Assembly: GCA_002803225.1 (NCBI GenBank)
Contig: NXFV01001807.1
Span: forward strand, 1-11,558
DNA: 11,558 nucleotides
Reading direction: 5' to 3'
DNA from: Gamarada debralockiae
Lineage: Eukaryota; Ascomycota; Leotiomycetes; Helotiales; Hyphodiscaceae
In this document: positions 8,392 through 11,558 of the stretch, one piece after another
How the letters are laid out: each line of letters starts with the position of its first letter
Numbering within the stretch: position 1 is the stretch's first letter
The notes under the pieces: model-generated
Told to the model about the DNA's origin: nothing
Seen by the model: only the letters and a program-made list of their open reading frames with translations
The model's database searches: none
Translations under genes and position numbers: made by a program

Positions 8392-9762
8392 TCAAATTTC
8401 ATCCTCCTCGTCGTCAAAATCCTCCCTATCCTCTGCCCCCATCTCATACAGAATCCTGCCCCCCTCACCCGCACCCAGCGCACCACCCTCCTTCTGTGCG
8501 TCGAAGTATGGTAACACCACCCTCTCCCTATCTCTCTTCTGCTTTTCAGTTAGACCCAAATTGAACGTCGTTTCGACCTCCTCTCCCTCCCCAACAATTT
8601 CTCCCGAACCAGCAAGTCCCGGCGGCTTGGATGAGTAAAGAGGATGCTCGTCGAGGAGTATGATATTGGACAGCGTTGTTGATGACTTGGTGATGTTTGT
8701 AGTAGAAGGCGGGGAAGGAGTGAGAACGAACGTCTCAACTACTCCTCTGCCAGATTTCCGCCTAATCTCCATCTCAACCACAATCCCATCCATCTTCTCA
8801 CCGCTCAAACCAACAATAACGCCCTCTCTCCCTTCACCTAACCCAAATTCGGGTTCTTGCAAACTCCTATCCCTAGCTCTCTTCCTGGCGATCATATGCG
8901 AGAGATCGGCTGTGCGTAGGATGGCGGTCGCGAGGTAGGTGAGTGTTGTTAATGGATCGGGGTTATATTGATTGGATTGGGGTGAGTGAGAGGATGGGAA
9001 TGGAAGTGGGATGTCGAGGTGGTATATCGCCAGTAGTGAGATTGTGGGTGAGATGAGGAGGGAGGAGAGGAAGGTTGAGAGGTGTAGTGCTGTAGTCGGG
9101 TTAGAGGATAGGGGGTTTAGGGTGTCAATTATGAGAAGTATTTCTGTTGTTTTAGTTAAAATATGATGTGTGATACTAATAAAGGGAGAAATTACTTTGT
9201 GACACGGTAGAGGGAGTTGTTGGTGGAGAAGGTATGTGGGAGAGGATCTCATAGCGAAGTGTGGCTAGAGATTTGCCGGCTGTGGAGATAAAGATATCAA
9301 CGTCGAAGGCAAGTTTCTTTCGGAGGGTGGAGAAGGAGAGGAATATTAATTTCGACTTGGATAACTGTTCCAGAACCATCAGCTAAGTTCTCCATACCCG
9401 ACCAAGAGACTTGCGATTTCAACGCGTGAGGCACGTGACCGAAATTCCCCGAGAAAAAAGATTTCTGGAACTCACTGCAGAAGCGGCGCTACAGCAAGAA
9501 TTCAAATCAAATGAAACAGAATCAGGTATGAGGCAAGGATCGAATCATTTCGTCACTTTGAGCGAAATACCCGGAACGAGACAGAAAGGAAGGATATTCA
9601 TACCTTCGCTCTCCTCATAAACTCTCTCACAAGAGGTCCACCCCTTTGCTCCAACGTATCGAGAACCAACGTAAAGGGACTCGCTCCATCTCTCAGATTT
9701 AAAAGCTTCTGAAATAGGAGCGTATTATGTGTTCTTCTCTGCTGTAATGGCGATGGGGCCAT
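8392..9762 (-). CDS. ELP5: Elongator complex subunit 5 (Elp5/Iki1)
   Basis: Elp5 is part of the Elp4-Elp5-Elp6 ring, a RecA-fold subassembly of Elongator. The complex makes the mcm5/ncm5 side chains on wobble uridine of tRNAs. The exons on the minus strand are 9762-9604, 9364-9196 and 9143-8392, giving 359 aa. Exon 1 (residues 1-53) begins MAPSPLQQRRTHN and contains LLNLRDGASPFTLVLDTLEQ, the typical fungal Elp5 opening. Exon 2 supplies LSKSKLIFLSFSTLRKK and DVDIFISTAGKSL, then ILSHIPSPP. Exon 3 has the RecA-like strand LLIIDTLNPL and the helix ALHLSTFLSSLL. It ends with the family's acidic tail: PYFDAQKEGG, GRILYEMG, then EDREDFDDEEDEI. No Walker A or B motif is visible, as expected for this subunit. 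Intron 1 is 239 nt (GTATGA...GAACAG, branch CTGAT) and intron 2 is 52 nt (GTAATT...CAACAG); both splice in phase. The long first intron contains a CACGTGACC box. The gene converges on GLS1 and lies downstream of the DUF952 gene on the same strand. Confidence 0.92.
9432..9440 (+). promoter_or_regulatory. CACGTGACC box inside ELP5 intron 1
   Basis: The nonamer CACGTGACC occurs within the 239-nt first intron of ELP5, about 320 bp into the gene. The same nonamer, in the same orientation, occurs upstream of ELP5 and upstream of the DUF952 gene. Intronic bHLH sites are plausible, but function here is inference. Confidence 0.35.
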
Positions 9763-10089
9763 GTTGTGAGAATTTGGTGAAAATGATGAGTTTTTGAGAA
9801 AGAAACAGAGGTCGCGAATTCTGAATTCGGTGGAGAGCCGGAAAGGAACAAAAAGTCCTTCTCAGCACAACAAAATGTTCTAACTTATCAGGACTACTCC
9901 TTTAAATAAATAATATCGCTTTTTTATTCTTTTGAAAAGTTGAATGCCATGAGCGACAACCCTTGTACCCTCCTATCCCGTATTCACGTGACCACACACT
10001 GCGCACTTGACCACTTCACTTCGCCCCCCTTCCCTTTTCCTTTCCACCATGTCCGGCCCTCTTTCTTCTCCTTCATAGACTAGTCTCCA
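9763..10089. other. intergenic: ELP5 promoter and DUF952 gene 3' flank
   Basis: These 327 bp lie between two minus-strand genes. Near ELP5 there is a perfect 15-base palindrome, CGAATTC-T-GAATTCG, at 9816-9830, about 54-68 bp before the start codon. An A/T-rich stretch (CTTTAAATAAATAATATCG) sits near 9900. A CACGTGACC box lies at 9985-9993, and a plus-strand pyrimidine-rich tract runs from about 10017 to 10080. No gene is supported. Confidence 0.55.
9985..9993 (+). promoter_or_regulatory. CACGTGACC box in the ELP5 promoter
   Basis: The box lies 223 bp upstream of the ELP5 start codon; read toward ELP5 it is GGTCACGTG. The surrounding 13-mer ATTCACGTGACCA (9982-9994) recurs exactly at 10884-10896 before the DUF952 gene. 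CACGTG with a GAC flank is the type of site bound by Cbf1/USF-like bHLH factors. Confidence 0.5.
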
Positions 10090-10707
10090 TCATACGCTCA
10101 ACTCCTTCGGTCTATCCTCTCCAAAAGGCCACTCCTCAACACCCCATCCCCCGCTCCCTCGTTTCCAAATCCCAACCTCATCAACCTCCTCCCGTCCAAG
10201 CTTCAACCCATTTCCGTGTATATGAGGGAAATAACCCATTTTGCCTTCTACGTCCCAACATCCGCCTGGTTCGTCTGGTTGCTTGCCTGTATCAACATCA
10301 ACAACCATGCTCTCCCTGAAAACAATGAATCAAGTGAATCTTCGTCCTTGACTCCCAGTCAAGGAATATTTCTATATTTACTTTGCAGACACCGCCCACA
10401 GAAGAGACGCAGTCAATAATGAGAAGCGGAATTAAAGGCATGGAATGAAAACCACACCTTTGGTATCCTCCCACTTGATGTATTTCGAAACACCTTCATA
10501 CGGTATTTTTAAAATATAAACAAATTCCTCGTCTTTGAAGAAGTTGCGCAGCGTGCCGAGGATTTGAGCTGAGGTGGAGAGATGAATGAAATTATCTCTT
10601 TTATCAAGTTCTGAGACAGGGAGTGCAAGAGGCAGAGGTGATGGTGGCGCGGAAGAGGGGGGGACAATCTTGTAGATGGATTTCGGGAGCGGGGTTGGTG
10701 TGGTCAT
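10090..10707 (-). CDS. DUF952 family protein of unknown function
   Basis: This is a small protein of the DUF952 family, whose biochemical role is not established. The exons on the minus strand are 10707-10458 and 10286-10090, giving 148 aa. The ATG at 10705-10707 is the only sensible start. Family landmarks run in order: IYKIVP at residues 11-16, DNFIHLSTSAQILGTLRNFF at 38-57 (family form DGFIHLST..Q...T...F), then a beta strand, VYILKIPYEGV. IKWED follows at about 77-81, and after the intron CWDVEGKMGYFPHIHGNGL (family FPHLYG.L). Intron 10287-10457 (171 nt) starts GTGTGG and ends GATACAG. It joins phase 1 to phase 1 and gives WEDTK-G-KQPDEPGG. A more pyrimidine-rich acceptor (TTTTCAG, near 10319) exists but does not fit the phase of any donor I can find. 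The exact acceptor is therefore less certain than the gene itself. The intron holds a strong hairpin. Confidence 0.85.
10345..10365. repeat. perfect 9-bp hairpin within the DUF952 intron
   Basis: TCCTTGACT-CCC-AGTCAAGGA forms a perfect 9-bp stem with a 3-base loop. It sits inside the intron inferred for the DUF952 gene, between the donor and the A/T-poor acceptor region. It could fold in the pre-mRNA and influence acceptor choice, or it could be a protein-binding dyad in DNA. Confidence 0.6.
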
Positions 10708-11508
10708 TTTACAGTGACTAAGCTGGAGACTGGGGGGAGAAGAATGCTGAAGCTCAGGGAGTTGGGAATATGGTTGGAATAGACGAGATTCGAAGTGGTT
10801 GAGTCTTCGTTGGACTTTTATAGTTGAAAAAGTGCTGACGCGAAAAGAGCTGAAGTCGAGATGGGAATTTTCGGCCTTTAGTCATTCACGTGACCAGTCT
10901 GAGCTGAGCTAGTCTTGATTTCAAGATTTCCCAATTAGTAGATCTCCGAGTTACAGCCTAAGTGGCTACATTCCAAGTTTTTCTCTGCAATGGGGCTGAA
11001 TTTAGTGCTTCAGCTAGAGACTAGCGAAAGAGATCGGAAAGTTTTTGGGTTGAACGGTCCTCACGAAGTCGTGGCGGGTGGGATAAAATGGCAAGCTGTT
11101 GACGTATCAAGAGGATTAACGCCTCTATTGAGGATGCTATCTGAAAAAGGGAATGTGATCATTCAGAACAAATAAACAAGCATCCGGAACATCATTTGAG
11201 TGTAAGATAATATCCGCGCCTTGGCGCCGGCCCTCCTGAAATAAGCGAGCCAGCGAAAATCGGCCCCACCTTCAAACTTGATGTCTGTATGTATTCAAAT
11301 AAAAGTGTTTTCTTCGACAAACACAGCAAGGGCCAAATAAACTTGGTCAGCAAACCGTAGGTTGGGAGGACTTCGGTCGTAACGACTTGCTGACTCGCCG
11401 CGAATGTACACGAACGCCAACGCGAACGAATACAATGTGACAAGATCAATTTGCAACTAATAATTGATCTTCGACGACAGAAAATATAAGCTCTCAACTT
11501 CGGGCTGA

Positions 11509-11511
<3 letters not shown>
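10708..11511. other. right-hand flank: DUF952 promoter, no supportable gene beyond
   Basis: The first roughly 200 bp serve as the promoter of the DUF952 gene, with TTTTATAGTTG near 10816 and a CACGTGACC box at 10887-10895. Beyond that I see no gene. A plus-strand ATG ORF of 61 codons (10990-11175) resembles nothing I know, and a 101-codon minus-strand frame (11192-11497) begins at TTG and looks like chance. No tRNA, rRNA or repeat was recognised. Confidence 0.5.
10887..10895 (+). promoter_or_regulatory. CACGTGACC box in the DUF952 gene promoter
   Basis: The box lies 180 bp upstream of the start codon at 10707. It is embedded in the same 13-mer, ATTCACGTGACCA, as the ELP5 promoter site and is at a similar distance from the start, which argues for a real shared element. 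Confidence 0.5.

Positions 11512-11558
<47 letters not shown>
11512..11558. repeat. poly-T run (47 nt) at the window end
   Basis: An uninterrupted run of 47 T closes the window. It is either an assembly edge or, read on the minus strand, a poly-A tract belonging to something beyond the window such as a non-LTR retroelement or retrocopy tail. Nothing inside the window separates these options. Confidence 0.85.

Noticed and set aside
8392..9252. Initial idea that this minus-strand protein was the TFIIH subunit Tfb4
   Set aside because: There are no zinc-binding cysteines and no vWA pattern. The exon 1 opening and acidic tail fit Elp5.
10049..10078. ATG in strong context (CCACCATGTCC) on the plus strand
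   Set aside because: It opens only nine codons before TAG and no donor site continues it. It lies in the 3' flank of the DUF952 gene.
10990..11175. Plus-strand 61-codon ATG ORF
   Set aside because: No similarity recognised and no supporting context; too short to claim.
1..11558. tRNA, rRNA, CRISPR, transposase or a secondary-metabolite or defence cluster
   Set aside because: No B-box-like tRNA signal, rRNA stretch, regular direct repeats or transposase motifs were seen. The intact genes are unrelated housekeeping-type genes.

Overview
The window reads as nuclear DNA of a filamentous ascomycete (Pezizomycotina). Genes are compact, with short GT-AG introns carrying CTRAY-type branch points, and there is a HET (heterokaryon incompatibility) gene family member, a family greatly expanded in that group. 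A finer placement (for example Leotiomycetes) is only a guess. Homopolymers at both ends (G10 on the left, T47 on the right) suggest that the window is a whole small assembly contig. All exon structures below were worked out by eye from splice motifs, reading phase and protein-family resemblance.

Left third (1-4219): no intact gene. A minus-strand remnant with two hydrophobic stretches may lie at about 36-558. From about 2932 down to 880 on the minus strand lies a badly decayed HET-domain gene. Its family landmarks can still be read in order, but they are scattered over several frames and interrupted by at least five in-frame stops. The region 2942-4219 has no supportable gene.

Middle and right (4220-10707): four housekeeping-type genes, apparently intact. 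(1) A plus-strand SNRNP27/DUF1777-type SR-rich spliceosomal protein (4220-5170, two exons). (2) Plus-strand ER processing alpha-glucosidase I, GH63 (5576-8236, three exons, 828 aa). (3) Minus-strand Elongator subunit Elp5 (8392-9762, three exons, 359 aa), convergent with the glucosidase gene. (4) A minus-strand small DUF952 protein (10090-10707, two exons, 148 aa), in tandem upstream of ELP5. Their roles are unrelated: splicing, N-glycan trimming, tRNA wobble-uridine modification, and unknown. The cluster is therefore ordinary fungal gene order, not a pathway. CACGTG boxes sit about 160-225 bp upstream of three of the four start codons, and two of them share an identical 13-mer, which hints at a common bHLH-type (Cbf1/USF-like) regulator.

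I did not find a convincing undescribed system. The points most worth checking are the decay pattern of the HET pseudogene, the shared CACGTGACC promoter element, a frame-neutral intron in the splicing-factor gene, and a strong hairpin inside the DUF952 intron.
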